Source: Ziziphus jujuba | Lineage: Eukaryota; Streptophyta; Magnoliopsida; Rosales; Rhamnaceae | Direction of reading: 5' to 3' | DNA length: 64,000 nucleotides | Assembly: GCF_031755915.1 (NCBI RefSeq) | Contig: NC_083379.1 | Location: forward strand, 44,276,001-44,340,000 | Part shown: piece by piece, positions 21,363-32,892 of the stretch | How the letters are laid out: the number at the start of each line of letters is the position of its first letter | How positions within the stretch are numbered: the first letter of the stretch is position 1 | Program-made: the position numbers and the translations under genes | The notes under the pieces: generated by a model | What the model was told of the DNA's origin: nothing | Database searches by the model: none | The model's input: only the letters and a program-made list of their open reading frames with translations

Positions 21363-23447
21363 TCAACCGCTCACTCTCTTCCATCACGGCTTCCATCTGC
21401 AACAAAGTTGACATGCATAACCAAATGGATAAAAGAATAATGAAAAGAAATGTGAAGGGGGAGGTGAAAAAAATAATGAAAAGAAATGGTTAGGTAGAGT
21501 TGAAACAATGATGGTGAAAAGAATAAAAGAGGATTCACTCAGAATAAAGCAATTACCTCTGGATCTTCCAAAACAGAACATGAAAGGATCTGAGTGGAAT
21601 CCAACCTCTGAGCCAATTCAGAATTTTCTAGTTGCAATCTCATATTAGATTCTCTAATCTGTTTCATCTCATCCTCCAAACCCTTTAACCTTTTCAGCCT
21701 CAACTGAACTTCTGAATTACTTGAAGTAGACTTGCATTCCTGATCTTGCAACTTGCCAACTCTCTGCTGAAGATTCAGGATCTGTTGCCTATTGCTTTCA
21801 GCTTCAGATTTGAGTTTCTTCTTCAGCAGTTTAATTTTTGCTCTTGCAGCCTCAAGTTCGGAAACCACTTTAGCATGATCAGCCACTTGTGCCTCCAGTC
21901 TTCGGTTTTCAGCCTGTAATGATTCAATTTTGAGAGTGAAAAGCTTACCCTCCATGTTATTTATCTTCAACCGGTTTTGGAGCTCCATGACAGCAGTCTC
22001 CTGTTCTTTAAGGCCATAATACTCAAGCAACTGAACCTCAAGATTCCTCTCCCTCTCCCGAAGCATTCTAACCATGTTACGAAGGTGTCTGATCTCTTGA
22101 GCATGTTCATCCTTCTCTGCACTTACAAGCAGTTTTGGACTATCTAGAGGCGTACCAACATCTTTCCTTGGAGAAACCCCACCACTGGCAATAGCACAGT
22201 CAAAGTCCTTCACAATTTCATCAAACTCAGGCAAGAGAAGCCCATCTTTGTTTTCACTATGTTTGCTCCTCGGAGAGATACTGACCACAGAAATATCACT
22301 GCTGGCCCTCGGAATACCCGCCTCTTCCTGGAAGAAAAAAGAAAACAAGAAATGTCGACTTCACAGATTTTAAATCTTGCAAAGGTATTGCCATCTGCTT
22401 GGCAGCAAGGAAACTATATTACTGGGGCATATTATCCTCAAACTCACATATTTGGACTGCTATAATCCAGAACATGTAGGAGGTTGTTAGGAATTTTACC
22501 AAATCAATCTCTTAGTGGGCTCATATTAAAAATTGATATTATGGCAGAAAGAGTGATCGACATATGAACCTGCCCTATACGTTTCCAATCAGTTTAAACA
22601 AATCTCCCAAGGAACAGAGATGTGGAAGATGAAAATGTTACTATATTCACCAAGTGGCCAGCAGTGAACTGGCTGTTAAGAAGAAATTAACTTATCATTT
22701 TTGTAAAAGGAGCATTAATCGACCATCTTATGCTCGGTTACTGGAAAAATTAGGGGAAGAGGGGTAAAAATAAATTATAGTTTCTGGTTTCAGCAGTTAC
22801 AAAATAGTTGAGAGAACTCACTTGAGATAAATTATTCAGGGAAATCAGAAAGCAAAAAGAATTTATCTATCATGTGCTTTTCTCCTTGGCTGATTTAGCA
22901 ACAATTAAATGAAAAACTAAGCAACATTATCGGATGGAAATTGACTCATATTCATCAATCATTACAGTAAAAATTGAAATCAATCAACAGTTTACAGTTT
23001 TTTTAAATATCTAAGTGAGATTTGTGATCCAACCAAACTTACAGATACAGCCGAAACAACACTGCAGCAACTGGGTGCTGTCCCTCTGTCGTGAATTTCA
23101 ACTTTTAGTAGAGGTTTTCTCCCTGAATCAGCTTCATCTAGATATATGCACAATATGATTCGAACATGGATTAAAATCCAATACTCATGTTTAATATATA
23201 TATATATATATAGATTAAAATCCAATACTCATGTTTAATATATATATATATATATAATTACAAAAAACAAAAACACAGGGTAAGAATTCAAACCTGAAGA
23301 GCGCGGCGAGGTCGGAGGGTGCAGGGAGGGCTGGACCCTTCTGCTTCTGAGGCGAGAAAAGAGAAAACCAGCAAAAGACAGGGCTAAAGCCACCCCAACT
23401 TTCAGTAGGAGGGGCTTTATGTTGCCTTTATCTCCTGTCATCATCAC
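20542..23447 (-). CDS. CHUP1-like actin-binding-family protein, short form (624 aa)
   Basis: Exons (minus strand): 23294-23447, 23043-23137, 21557-22327, 20542-21396; all phases close. Residues about 12-30 form an N-terminal hydrophobic anchor (LLLKVGVALALSFAGFLFS) followed by Arg-rich sequence. Exon 3 is a long coiled coil. Exon 4 holds the CHUP1-family block ELVYLRWINACLRYELR (about 375-391) and a Ser-rich basic tail. CHUP1 anchors chloroplasts to actin at the outer envelope. Full CHUP1 is about 1000 aa with a proline-rich segment and a C-terminal actin-polymerising domain, both missing here. The protein resembles the shorter Arabidopsis At1g52080-type relative, which is recalled, not searched. 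A cytoskeleton-linked membrane role is inferred. The gene is on the same strand as PABP copy B and about 1 kb upstream of it. Copy A preserves only its last exon. Confidence 0.88.
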
Positions 23448-24861
23448 TTAAAACCCAGTAATTGTAGCCAATCGCGATTGACCCACATAGGGAATAGATT
23501 TCATGATTTCTCCTCTTTATGATCCTCCATCTATATGATCAAAAACACACGCGAAAAAAATTCATATAACTAATGTCAGATTAAAGTATATAGGAAATAT
23601 GAAGCAGAACACCCATAAACTACTTTTGATGAACATGCCCAGAAATAGGAAGATTCTCATGACCTATCATAGATTGAAACCAAAAAGGTACACAAAATCA
23701 TGTAAAAAGTTATTAAAAAATAATAATAATAAAAAATACCAATTCATGCTGTTTCTAGATTAAACAGCTATTTCATACACGGGATGAACACCAAAATTGA
23801 ACGTATGTATAAAAATATTAACATAAGAACAAAAAAGTAAAGAAGACCCTTTTCGGTTTTATGCAATTGCGGAGAAAGAAAGAACTTACTTTTCAGCAGG
23901 GCGTTTGTCAAAGGCATTAAATGAGCAGTGATCAACGAGACAGTAACGTTTTCTAGATTTTTATATGTGATTTCTGTTTCAATTGAGATTTGTTTGTCTC
24001 TGTCATGAGGGTGATGAAATAGTAACTTGGGTATGATCAAAAAGAAAAAAAAGAAACTTACAAATACCAAAAACACTTGTTTTTATTATAATGTTTTTGG
24101 CCACAGATTTTTGTCTTTTATGTCATGGCAAACGTGAACTTGATGTGAAAAAAGTAGGAGGCTTTATAGAAGGTAAACGAATAAGACACTGATTCCAAAT
24201 GGCCAAGTAGAAGGTAGGGAAGGCAAAGCCTGGACAGTGAAATAGGAGAGAACATGAATGGGTGGTTTTAAAAAAATTTAGGTTGGGTTTTTGGGTCTTT
24301 TAAAAAATTAATGGATACCCTGTTTAAGCGCTTTGTACTGTCTTATAGTTTTCTCTCCTATTGCTCTCTCTCACTTCCTTCTTCGATGAAGAGCTATGGG
24401 ATTATATTAGAAATTTTGTCCAAACAGGAATTTGGATTCACCTCTTTGGAAATAACCCAACAAACATTTGTTTTGTTTCACAAAATTAGAAGATAGATTA
24501 AACTATTTTATGTTCTTCTGTTTTTTGGATAGAAAATATTAACAATTCTTCAATTGTTTTCGTATCAAAAACTTTAAAGCTTTATCCTTTCAAAAAACAA
24601 AAAGAAAAAATTTAAGCTTTTTCATGTTTACATTTATTTATGTATATTTTTCTAATCTTATTTTACTTACTAGTACTATGAATATTTCAATTGCAATGAA
24701 TAATTTTCTACCAGCAAAGTAAACATTTTGCTTTTTTACCAAAAAAATAAACATTTTCATTTGAATTCTTAGGATGGGAATAACAAATTCACTTGCTCAA
24801 AATAAAAGGAAAGAATCTTTTTTCGACAAAAAGGAAGAGACAATGATTGCTTCTCTCTCTC

Positions 24862-24892
<31 letters not shown>

Positions 24893-25371
24893 GGAGACAG
24901 TATAATTCAAAGGTTAAACCTTTATTTCTGTATTAACACGTGGGTAGGTCGTAATAGCAAAACAGTAAAGAGAGTAAAGAATGGCAGGTGTTTTGAATGC
25001 CATTACCATATGGGAGTTTAGACCTTTTTTTAAAATATATATATATATATATATATATGCCAGTTCAGACTTTAGACTGGAGATCTGATGAAATAAGACA
25101 TTAGTTAGTAATTAATAATTAATTAATAGTAAGAAGATAAAAGAATATTATTACATGCATGTGAGAAGGAAACTTCCTGAAAATTGTGAGTTTGATTTTT
25201 GAAAGTTGTATGATGCTGGATTGCTTGGACTCGCAATACATGCCATGCCACCAAAATAATTAATACAACTCCCTCTATTATATCTGTATATTATACCACT
25301 TCTTCAAAGCTTTGTCATGGAAGCTAAGGGACAGTTGTGTGGAACATCAAATATTCGCATGATACGAAACC

Positions 25372-25408
<37 letters not shown>

Positions 25409-27206
25409 GTTCCATATCCGCCCACTTAATTGAGTCTACCCTCCAACTATATATATATATATGTGCCATTAATATCATTATTCTTTCCCGGCGTGTTAGA
25501 CAGATGGAATCAGAATTGGGATTGGATTAAATCCCTAACCCAGATTTAATGACAATATGAATGAGATAAAAGAAATCTGGAACTATAAAATAGTTCGCCT
25601 CTTAGTGGATCATATCATCCCCAGTCATGTTGCAGGATTCATATTTGACAAGCCCAATAAGCCTAAGAGCAGTGATTCGATGTTGAAAAGCTGAAACTTA
25701 TATATATATATATATATATATATATTTTATAAATTTCTTTTTATTATTTTATAATTTGACTCTTTATTATATTTTTTTTTCTTTTATTTCATTTATTTTT
25801 TTAATTTACTTTTTTTTTACCTCATTTTTTATTTTGTTTTCTAATTTCATTTATTTTTCTTTCTTTTTTTTTATTTTCATTTGGTTTCAAAAATCTAAAA
25901 CACACTGCTTTGTGATTATTTTATTTAATTTTTATGCTATAAATGAAAATTTTATGTAAAAAAATTGTAGAAAAATAAAGTAATTAGATATATTTTTCAA
26001 AAAATTATTAGACAAAAGATTTATTTATTTATTTATTATATTTAATATTTAATTTAAATTATTTTATTTAATTCAGAAATTATAGTTTATATGATACCAC
26101 TTATATTCGCTTTAATAATTATTATATATAAATAATAATAATCATGTTCTATTGACATAAAATATAAGATTGTATTATTTTTTTATCTCATTATATTCCA
26201 ATCCAATACCAGTCTAGGCATATTCTATATACCAAAGAGTGTCTTTAAGTATTTCAAAAAATTATATATATAATTATCTCATATATACTTTTTTAACAAT
26301 TTTTATTAAAACTATGTGCAACAAAATATATTTTAAATCACATATATCGTTTGTGCTACTAATTTAATTTTTTACTTATATAAATTCCATCCGTATTAGG
26401 ACTTTATATCTTTTTGCTCACCTAAGCGTATTAGAATTCTATATGAGTACGGGTGTAGATAGTATATATATATAAATATATATGTACCCTGCCTTAACAT
26501 TTTTTTTTTTTTTTTGTTATTATTCTAGGTTTACTTGGCATAACTTCAACGGAATCATATGTGTTAACATATATTAAGGATCTGTTTAATATAGTTGATA
26601 AAAATAGAACTTCAATCTGAATAGCTTTGTATAATATATATATTTTTTTAAAAAAATTATTCTTAAAAAGTTAATAAATTTTAGCTTTAAATAAAAAGTT
26701 GTATTCAATGCTTAATGAGTTTCATATAAGATAAAAAAAACTATATTAAATACTCATTAAGTTTTCATATAAACTATAAAAAGAAAAAAAATTTCTAAAA
26801 AAATATAAAATTTTATCTTCTCTAAAACAGTTTTAATTTTCTTTTTTTTTATCAACAAATACTTGTTAACTTTTGATTATTTTTTAATAAAAAAAATTTT
26901 TGACCTTTAAATATACTTTTGTCAAATATCTTTATTTTTTAACAAAATAATTTTTAGCCTTCAAATATAATTTTTGATTAAAAAAAAAAATTCTACCAGA
27001 CACTTATCTTTTTACACATGGTTTTATCTATTTATTGCTTTATATATATATATATATATGTATATATATTATTTGTCTTGATATTTTCTATTGAATTGAT
27101 TTTAGGGTAGATTATATTTATATATGCCTTAATATGCATATTTCCCACTGACTGCTTGAGTGTTATATATATAGATTTATGGGATTTCTTTTTTCTTTTT
27201 AATATA
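23448..27206. other. 3.8-kb AT-rich intergenic region
   Basis: No supported gene. It holds many simple repeats: (CT)n then a T-run at 24852-24890, and (AT)n near 25037-25058, 25374-25404, 25449-25462 and 25697-25725. A small inverted or tandem AT structure lies at 23197-23256, where a 40-base segment ending in (TA)n is repeated. T-rich open frames (25756-25959) are low complexity. The first 200 bases presumably hold the CHUP1-like promoter. Confidence 0.6.
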
Positions 27207-27285
27207 TTCTGCAAAACTGTGGAAAATACATTACTTATAGATCTTTGACCAAGACCACCACTATATCTATATGATGCTTTTTTAG
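27207..27285. repeat. Direct repeat flanking AT/T-rich module copy 3 (left)
   Basis: TTCTGCAAAACTGTGGAAAA followed by TACATTACTTATAGATCTTTG and a GATGCTTTT end. It is repeated with minor changes at 29321-29385, so the 2.1-kb module between them is bracketed by direct repeats. Confidence 0.75.
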
Positions 27286-27539
27286 TTTTTCATATGACAA
27301 TAATCAATATTGTTTAGTTTTGTATCAAGAATGTTACAACAATATCATGTGCTTAATTTGATCAAAAGTGAATAGAAAAGTCAACAAAATCATAAGAGGA
27401 GTAATTACTAAAATGAAAAATCTAGTATATTAGTAATAGCTAATCATAAAATTGCAACGATTTTTCGTATTTCAAAAAGGAGAAATAACTTTGGTTGCAG
27501 CATTCACAGAAAGCTGTATACTTTCAGACAGGAAAACTC

Positions 27540-29230
27540 AACCAAATAATTATATTATCAATAACATATTTTTAAAAAAATAGATAGATACATTATTATT
27601 AGTTGTTCTTAATTTTTTAAAAGGAAAAAAATAAATATCTACATTATTAATTAATTAAGATTTAAATAGAAGCAAAAAAATAGACATTGTAATAGAAGTT
27701 GTTTGTCCGTGACTCAATAAAATAAAATATATATAAATGTATTATTATCAATCGTTATTATTTTTTTAAAACAACGAAAAAAATATGCACATCATTAATT
27801 CATTAGGATTTGAACCCAGCAAAAGAAGAAATAAGCACGATCCAAAAAGCTATTTGTTGCTTCCAAAGTTGTGACACAACAAAACAAACATTATCAATAA
27901 TTTAATTTTTTTAAAAAAATAAAAAAATAGATAAAGATATTTTTTAAAAGAAAAATAAATATACACATAATCAATTAATTAATTAAAATTTAGATATAAG
28001 TCATTAAGGATTAATTTTTGGATAGCTTTATAAATGATTTTTGGATTGAGTATTTATCAAGTAACATTGATACCACACTGATTCAGAGAGTTATTGAAAC
28101 TCTAGTGCTTTACAAATTCTAAAAGCTATAGGATACAACTCCCTTTTTTTACTCTCTATTTCTTCTTTATAAAATCCTGTATTTAATTATCAAAAAAAAA
28201 AAAAACCTGCCTTGTTTTATTATTGTTACTATAATTACTTTTTTTTACTTGTGTATTTCTTCTCGTAAACTTTTATTTTTTTTCCGTAGTTTTTTGGTAT
28301 TTTATGTTTGTTAATTTTATGTATTTTTGTTTCTAACTGTTTATATTTCTATAAATCATGCATTTTTTTATTAGTATTATTTCTTATACTTATTTGATTC
28401 TTCTAGTATACTTTACTTGCTTTTCATACTTTTATTAAGTTTTCATGTTTGTTAATTTTATGTATTTTATGTTTTTTTTTAAATTGATTCATTATTTTAC
28501 TGGTTCTTCCTTAGTGGTATTGAGGATGATTTTTCCACGTTGCTTTGTTAGAAAATTTGGCTGGTTCTCTGTAGTTTTTTCCCAACTTTGATAATATCCT
28601 CGTTGCAAAAGAAATATAAGTTCTAAATATTTGTTTTGTTGTTGTTGATCAAAATATTTTTTTTTTATTGTTGATGATCTAAATATCCTCGTTCTGTTTT
28701 GTTTTGTTTTGTTTTTTGTTTTTTTTTTGGTTAATATTCTAAATATCTGCGTTTGATAGCTTTTTGATCCACATATCTTTCAAACTAGTGCTCTACAAAT
28801 TCTAAAAGCAAAAGGATACGGTTTGTTGTTTTCTTTATTTTTAAAACTAGTGCTCTACAAATTGTAAAAGCAATAGGATACGGTTTGTTATTTTTTTTTT
28901 CCCCCGTTGTTTCTTTATAAAATCCGGCATTTTTTTTTTATTATTGTGATTATTATTACTCTTTTACTCTTCCCACGGTTTCTTGTTTTTCATATGTTGT
29001 TAAGTTTTTCCTTTTTTTTTTTTTTTTTTTGGGTCTCTGTTTTTGTGTCCATAAAACCATGCATCTTTTTATTAGTATTTTTTTCTTATACTCTTTTTTC
29101 AGCTTTCTGTGTTTGTTAATTTTGTGTTTTTTTATTTTTTTTATATATTTTTTTAAAGTTGATTCAACTATTTTACTGGTTCCACTTGAGGATGATTTTT
29201 CTAGCTTGCGTTGTTAGAGAATTCGGCTTT
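27540..29230. repeat. AT/T-rich repeat module, copy 3
   Basis: Same order of parts as 14210-15790: AT repeats with GATTTAGATA or GATTTAAATA landmarks (27540-28000), the GGATTGAGTATTTATCAAGTA block (28000-28140), then T-rich degenerate tandem repeats with the AATCCTG/ATGCATTTTTTTATTAG and TTTGTTAATTTTATGTATTTT phrases. It includes a local 60-base duplication (28785 and 28848, CTAGTGCTCTACAAATT). Like copy 2 it is followed by PABP-derived sequence. Confidence 0.75.
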
Positions 29231-29320
29231 TTTTTATTTATAATATATATATATATATACATTTTTTTTTTCTTTTTTGGTTTTCTGCTTGTATTTTGTT
29301 CCATCTATATTTTATTTCTT

Positions 29321-29385
29321 TCTGCAAAACTGTGAAAAATACAGTACTTATAGATCTTTGACAAACATATAGATGCTTTTGTCGC
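29321..29385. repeat. Direct repeat flanking AT/T-rich module copy 3 (right)
   Basis: Partner of 27207-27285 (CTGCAAAACTGTGAAAAATA, CTTATAGATCTTTGAC, ATAGATGCTTTT). Confidence 0.75.
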
Positions 29386-29940
29386 CTTTTTTCTTAATTT
29401 TATGAAAAGCTTTGCTTTTTTCCCCCTTACTATATATATTTAGCTTTTGCCAGAACAATGCAAATCCTCTTCTTGATGTTTCTTTCTTTCTTTCTCCTTT
29501 TTTTTTTTTTTTTTTTCCACAGTTGTCGGATTTAAAATCTATATGTTATTTAACTAGCCATAACTTTTTAGATTAATTAACACAAATATAAATTTTTGAA
29601 CTTTGGATGAAAGTGTTGTAGCCCAAGAAATAGTTTTATTTTCTTGATCTTTTGCAAGCTTATAAAATTAGTATTCATTATTTTATCATGCAATCTATAT
29701 TTATTTTGCTTATTTAGTCCTAATTAATCCTCATTAATTGACATAATATGAGTAAAAAAATTTCCTTTATCAAAAGATTTAAAAAAAAATAAAAATTAAC
29801 CAATTTCTATTCCACCAAAACACCTTTCGTTTTTTGCTTTTTGTACTTTGTATGCTGTATTTTTGTTCCCTCTGTTATATCTTTCACGCCATCCATTTTA
29901 CTAAGTCTGCAGCTTTTCTAAATTATCATGTGGGTCACAA
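29386..29940. other. AT-rich spacer
   Basis: No gene seen; contains CTTT repeats and a T-run at about 29480-29517. Confidence 0.5.
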
Positions 29941-29949
29941 AGACAAGGA

Positions 29950-30040
29950 AAAACGGTATTTGCCAATCTGTTTGTGGAAAACCTAGAACCAGCAATCACT
30001 AGCGGTAGCTGAAGAACATGCTGTTGTGTAAATTTTTTTG
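29950..30040 (+). pseudogene. PABP RRM2 fragment 1 (plus strand)
   Basis: The plus strand reads FANLFVENLEPAITSG, the start of PABP RRM2 (compare GIANLFVKNLHPSFTSG at the copy B exon). It decays after about 25 codons. It faces fragment 2, which is inverted. Confidence 0.7.
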
Positions 30041-30064
30041 ACTAAAGCCATGCTGCAAGGTAAC

Positions 30065-30300
30065 TGAAGGATTGGTAAGAGCAAGGGGTTTTGGTTTTCT
30101 CCTGTTAGATTGATCAGGGGAATCTGCTGTGATTGAAGAGTACCATATAATACCAAAAGCCTTGCTCTTTCCATTCTCTTCAGCAACCTTGGTAGAGTGG
30201 ATATTGTCCTAAAGTTGCAGAACATGTACTGTACTTTGATCACTGGTGATCGCTGGTTCTTGGTTTTTCCACGAACAGACCGCCAATGAAAGGAGGACCT
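30065..30300 (-). pseudogene. PABP RRM2 fragment 2 (minus strand)
   Basis: The minus strand gives GGLFVEKPRTSDHQ, then VQYMFCNF and remnants of the GFGFVQF-ALHGTLL half in changing frames. It is an inverted partner of fragment 1. The first 40 bases of each are about 80 percent complementary by eye. Confidence 0.7.
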
Positions 30301-30619
30301 CAAATCTCAGAGCACAATTCAAGGAGACAATCTTGCAATGCCGTTGGATCACATCAAGATGTATGGCAAAATCTTGTAAGAATTAATTTGCCCTTAAATC
30401 ATGGACATGATTTCTCTTGTTTAGTAGTCTTTCCCTTAATGGCTTTATAGCCGTTGTTTATGACAGTATATATTATGTATGTCCCTATGTGATCAGAGGA
30501 AAAGTTTTTGACTAGTTTGGAAAATTAGAAGTTTAAAAGATAAAATATTTGTGGTTGTGTTACTTTGATCGGCATCAGCATCTAGTGTTGTAGCTTTTTG
30601 TTAATCATAATTTCATAAA
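30301..30619. other. Spacer between PABP fragment pairs
   Basis: No recognisable gene. Confidence 0.5.
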
Positions 30620-30639
30620 TATTTATAATGTGGTTGACA

Positions 30640-30835
30640 AAGAGACACACTAACAAGGAAAACTGGTATTGCCAATCGGTATGTGGAGAACCTTGAACCA
30701 TCAATCACTAGCGGTCGGTTACAGTAAATGTTCTTTGAGTTTGGGACTAAGCTATGTTTGCAAGGTAGCTGAAGAAATTGTCTAGTTCGATTCAGAGGAA
30801 TCTGCTTTGACTGTTTGCAATGCTCGCAAGCTCTC
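30640..30835 (+). pseudogene. PABP RRM2 fragment 3 (plus strand)
   Basis: The plus strand reads TGIANRYVENLEPSITSG, then MFFEFGT, VCKVAEEIV and, after a stop, FDSEESALTVCNARKL. These match the RNP2, middle and RNP1-distal parts of PABP RRM2, with stops and small shifts. Together with fragment 1 it suggests that the fragment pair was itself duplicated. Confidence 0.75.
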
Positions 30836-30924
30836 TGTTTTGTTTCTCTGTTTCATGTTTATATAGAAGATAACGAAGAAACAGAGGAAAACAAAAAAAA
30901 AAAAAAAACAAAAAAACAAAACAA

Positions 30925-31200
30925 AAATGGAGGCCTTACAACTCCTTGCCCCTTTAACCACCATATCATGTGAAGCAATATTGTGAGCTGCCATAGCAGA
31001 CTCCTCTGAATCGAACTGAAAAAAAATTCCTTCACTCTTTCCACTTTGTTCTGCAACCTTGGATGATAGGAAATCGTCCCAAAGTTGCAGAACATGTACT
31101 GTAATTGATCGCTGTGATTGCCGGCTCTTGGTTTTTCCACAAACAGATTGCCTTGATGCCCCTTTTTCTTGTCAATGGATCTCTTTGCCACCACATTATT
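30925..31200 (-). pseudogene. PABP RRM2 fragment 4 (minus strand)
   Basis: The minus strand contains VAKRSIDKKKGHQGNLFVEK (a degraded MWSQRDPLTRKxGIxNLFVKN), then DQLQYMFCNFGTI and a degraded FFS(V)QF...ALHG half. It is the longest of the four fragments, again inverted relative to its neighbour, fragment 3. Confidence 0.75.
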
Positions 31201-31683
31201 ACAATTCAGAGAAAGGTGTTTTTTTTTTTTTTTTTTTTTTTTTGGGTAAACCAATTCAGAGAAAGCTAGAGCATCAGATGGTAACCAACATTGATACAAA
31301 CACATATCAATACCTTGCTTAAAACTTTGATAAATTGGATATGTTACCTAATATAAATTTAAAACCCATATAATATTGAGCCAAAATTAAAGATACGATA
31401 GAGTATGCTATAAGCGTAGTTAAAATTATACTTTTTGTATAATATTAAAATGATATTTTGATAAATAAATTAACGAGTATATTCTTTTTCCATTTTTCTA
31501 AGTAAATCAATGAGTATATTCATGCTTATTTTCGAAATATAAATAAGACGTCAAACTTATTAATCAAAACTATATATAAATATTGGTCAAAATCAATCGC
31601 AAACCATATGGTGGGATTAGAGAGTATATATGTATATATATAGAAAGCAAACACAACATTGATCACTGGATGGTTAATATCCA

Positions 31684-31691
<8 letters not shown>
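31201..31691. other. AT-rich spacer
   Basis: A T-run at 31219-31242 is flanked by two copies of a CAATTCAGAGAAAG-like phrase. No gene otherwise. Confidence 0.5.

Positions 31692-31777
<86 letters not shown>
31692..31777. repeat. Compound microsatellite (TG)n(AG)n
   Basis: About 29 TG units run straight into about 14 AG units. It sits about 115 bases upstream of the TATA box of the next gene. Its length is very likely polymorphic. Confidence 0.95.
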
Positions 31778-31780
<3 letters not shown>

Positions 31781-31891
31781 ACTAGTAGATGGATTTTAGA
31801 CTGATCCAACTTTGGGTAAATGAATTTTTGGCCCAATTAAGCCCAGCATCAAGCACGTGATGCCACAAGATGAATCCATCAAAGTCCGAGC

Positions 31892-31899
31892 TATAAATA
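31892..31899 (+). promoter_or_regulatory. TATA box of the 129-aa membrane protein gene
   Basis: TATAAATA lies 78 bases before the ATG. Just upstream are GGCCCAATTAAGCCCA (site II/TCP-type element, 31832-31847) and a G-box-like GCACGTGA (31854-31861). Site II elements are common in promoters of plant housekeeping and mitochondrial genes. Motif-based. Confidence 0.55.
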
Positions 31900-31969
31900 A
31901 CAAGGTCATTTACTTATAAGAAAGAAATTTGAGATTTTCGGGGTTTTGCGAATAGGGAGAGAGAGAGAG

Positions 31970-32892
31970 ATGTCGATACTGTGGGAGAAGAGCGAGACAT
32001 GGAGATGGCTAGTGAGGAAGACGAGGGACTCGAAGCCTTTCTTTTTAGCATTCGCCACCGTATGCGGCGTCGTTCCGGGTGTCATCGGCTACTGTGTTAT
32101 GCAGGTCACCAATTCCCGCAACGAACAGCTCGAGGCCCAACTCCGCCGCAACGCCCGTCCCGAATCCCTCGTAACCTTCCTCGCCCTCCCTTTTCCTTTT
32201 TTTTTTTTTTTTTTTTTTTTTTGTGCGATTTAATTTAAATCTGTTACTTTGTTTATTTCTGCAATTCCTGAAATCTCCGTTGGTTGTTTGGTTGCCCAGA
32301 ATCCCAAATATTAGCCAAAAGTAATTTTGGATGCTTAATGATTAGTAAACATGTGATACCAGACATTAGATTCAAGATTTCACTTTTTGTTCTTAAAAAA
32401 ATTTCTTCTTTTAAGTAGAAGAGGATTAACTTTTCTTTTTGTTGTTTTTCCTTAAGATTCCTTGTTAAGTCTTGTCTTATTTAGCACTACTTGATTAGAC
32501 CCTGTTTTGTTTTGTTGGAATTGGGTTCCTAATTACACATAATACCAAACTCAAATGTATGAAAATGCAAAAAGAAATAGAAATACAGGTAATATGTAGG
32601 AAAACACTGTCTTAATTTTGGAAGTAAAAGGCATGCTTTTGGTTTCTGCATAGAAAACACCCAGTGCTTACAGCTTCTGACATGTTTGATAATGTGAACA
32701 CAGAAAATGGGGCAAGTGAATAGGGAGAGACTGGCTGAATATCTAGGAGAGCTGCAGAGGAAAGAGGACACAAATGACCGTTATGTTGCTGCTTTGAGAG
32801 GAGAGACCTTGACTAGGAACCCATATGTCAGAATCCAGCCAATTCCAAAACAAACTGACTCTCAACCTGATAATAAAGAACAACACAAATAA
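31970..32892 (+). CDS. Conserved small plant membrane protein (129 aa), function unknown
   Basis: Exon 1 is 31970-32170 and exon 2 is 32704-32892; GT-AG intron, phase 0. The protein opens with MSILWEKSETWRWLVRKTRD, followed by a hydrophobic segment (PFFLAFATVCGVVPGVIGYCVM, about residues 23-44). A charged helix-like region (RNEQLEAQLRRNARPESL) then leads to a conserved-looking C-terminal half with ERLAEYLGELQRKEDTNDRY and RNPYVRIQPIP. I recall near-identical small proteins across land plants, annotated only as uncharacterised or 'methyltransferase-related'. A single-pass, possibly organellar membrane protein is the best inference. I chose the ATG at 31970 over the upstream in-frame one at 31946 because the conserved sequence begins there. 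The T-run after exon 1 lies in the intron. Confidence 0.8.

Noticed and set aside
25756..25959. Phe-rich 67-aa frame
   Set aside because: Low-complexity T-rich DNA; not a gene.
31981..32238. Second overlapping frame in exon 1 of the small membrane-protein gene
   Set aside because: Shadow of the real frame; lacks continuity across the splice.
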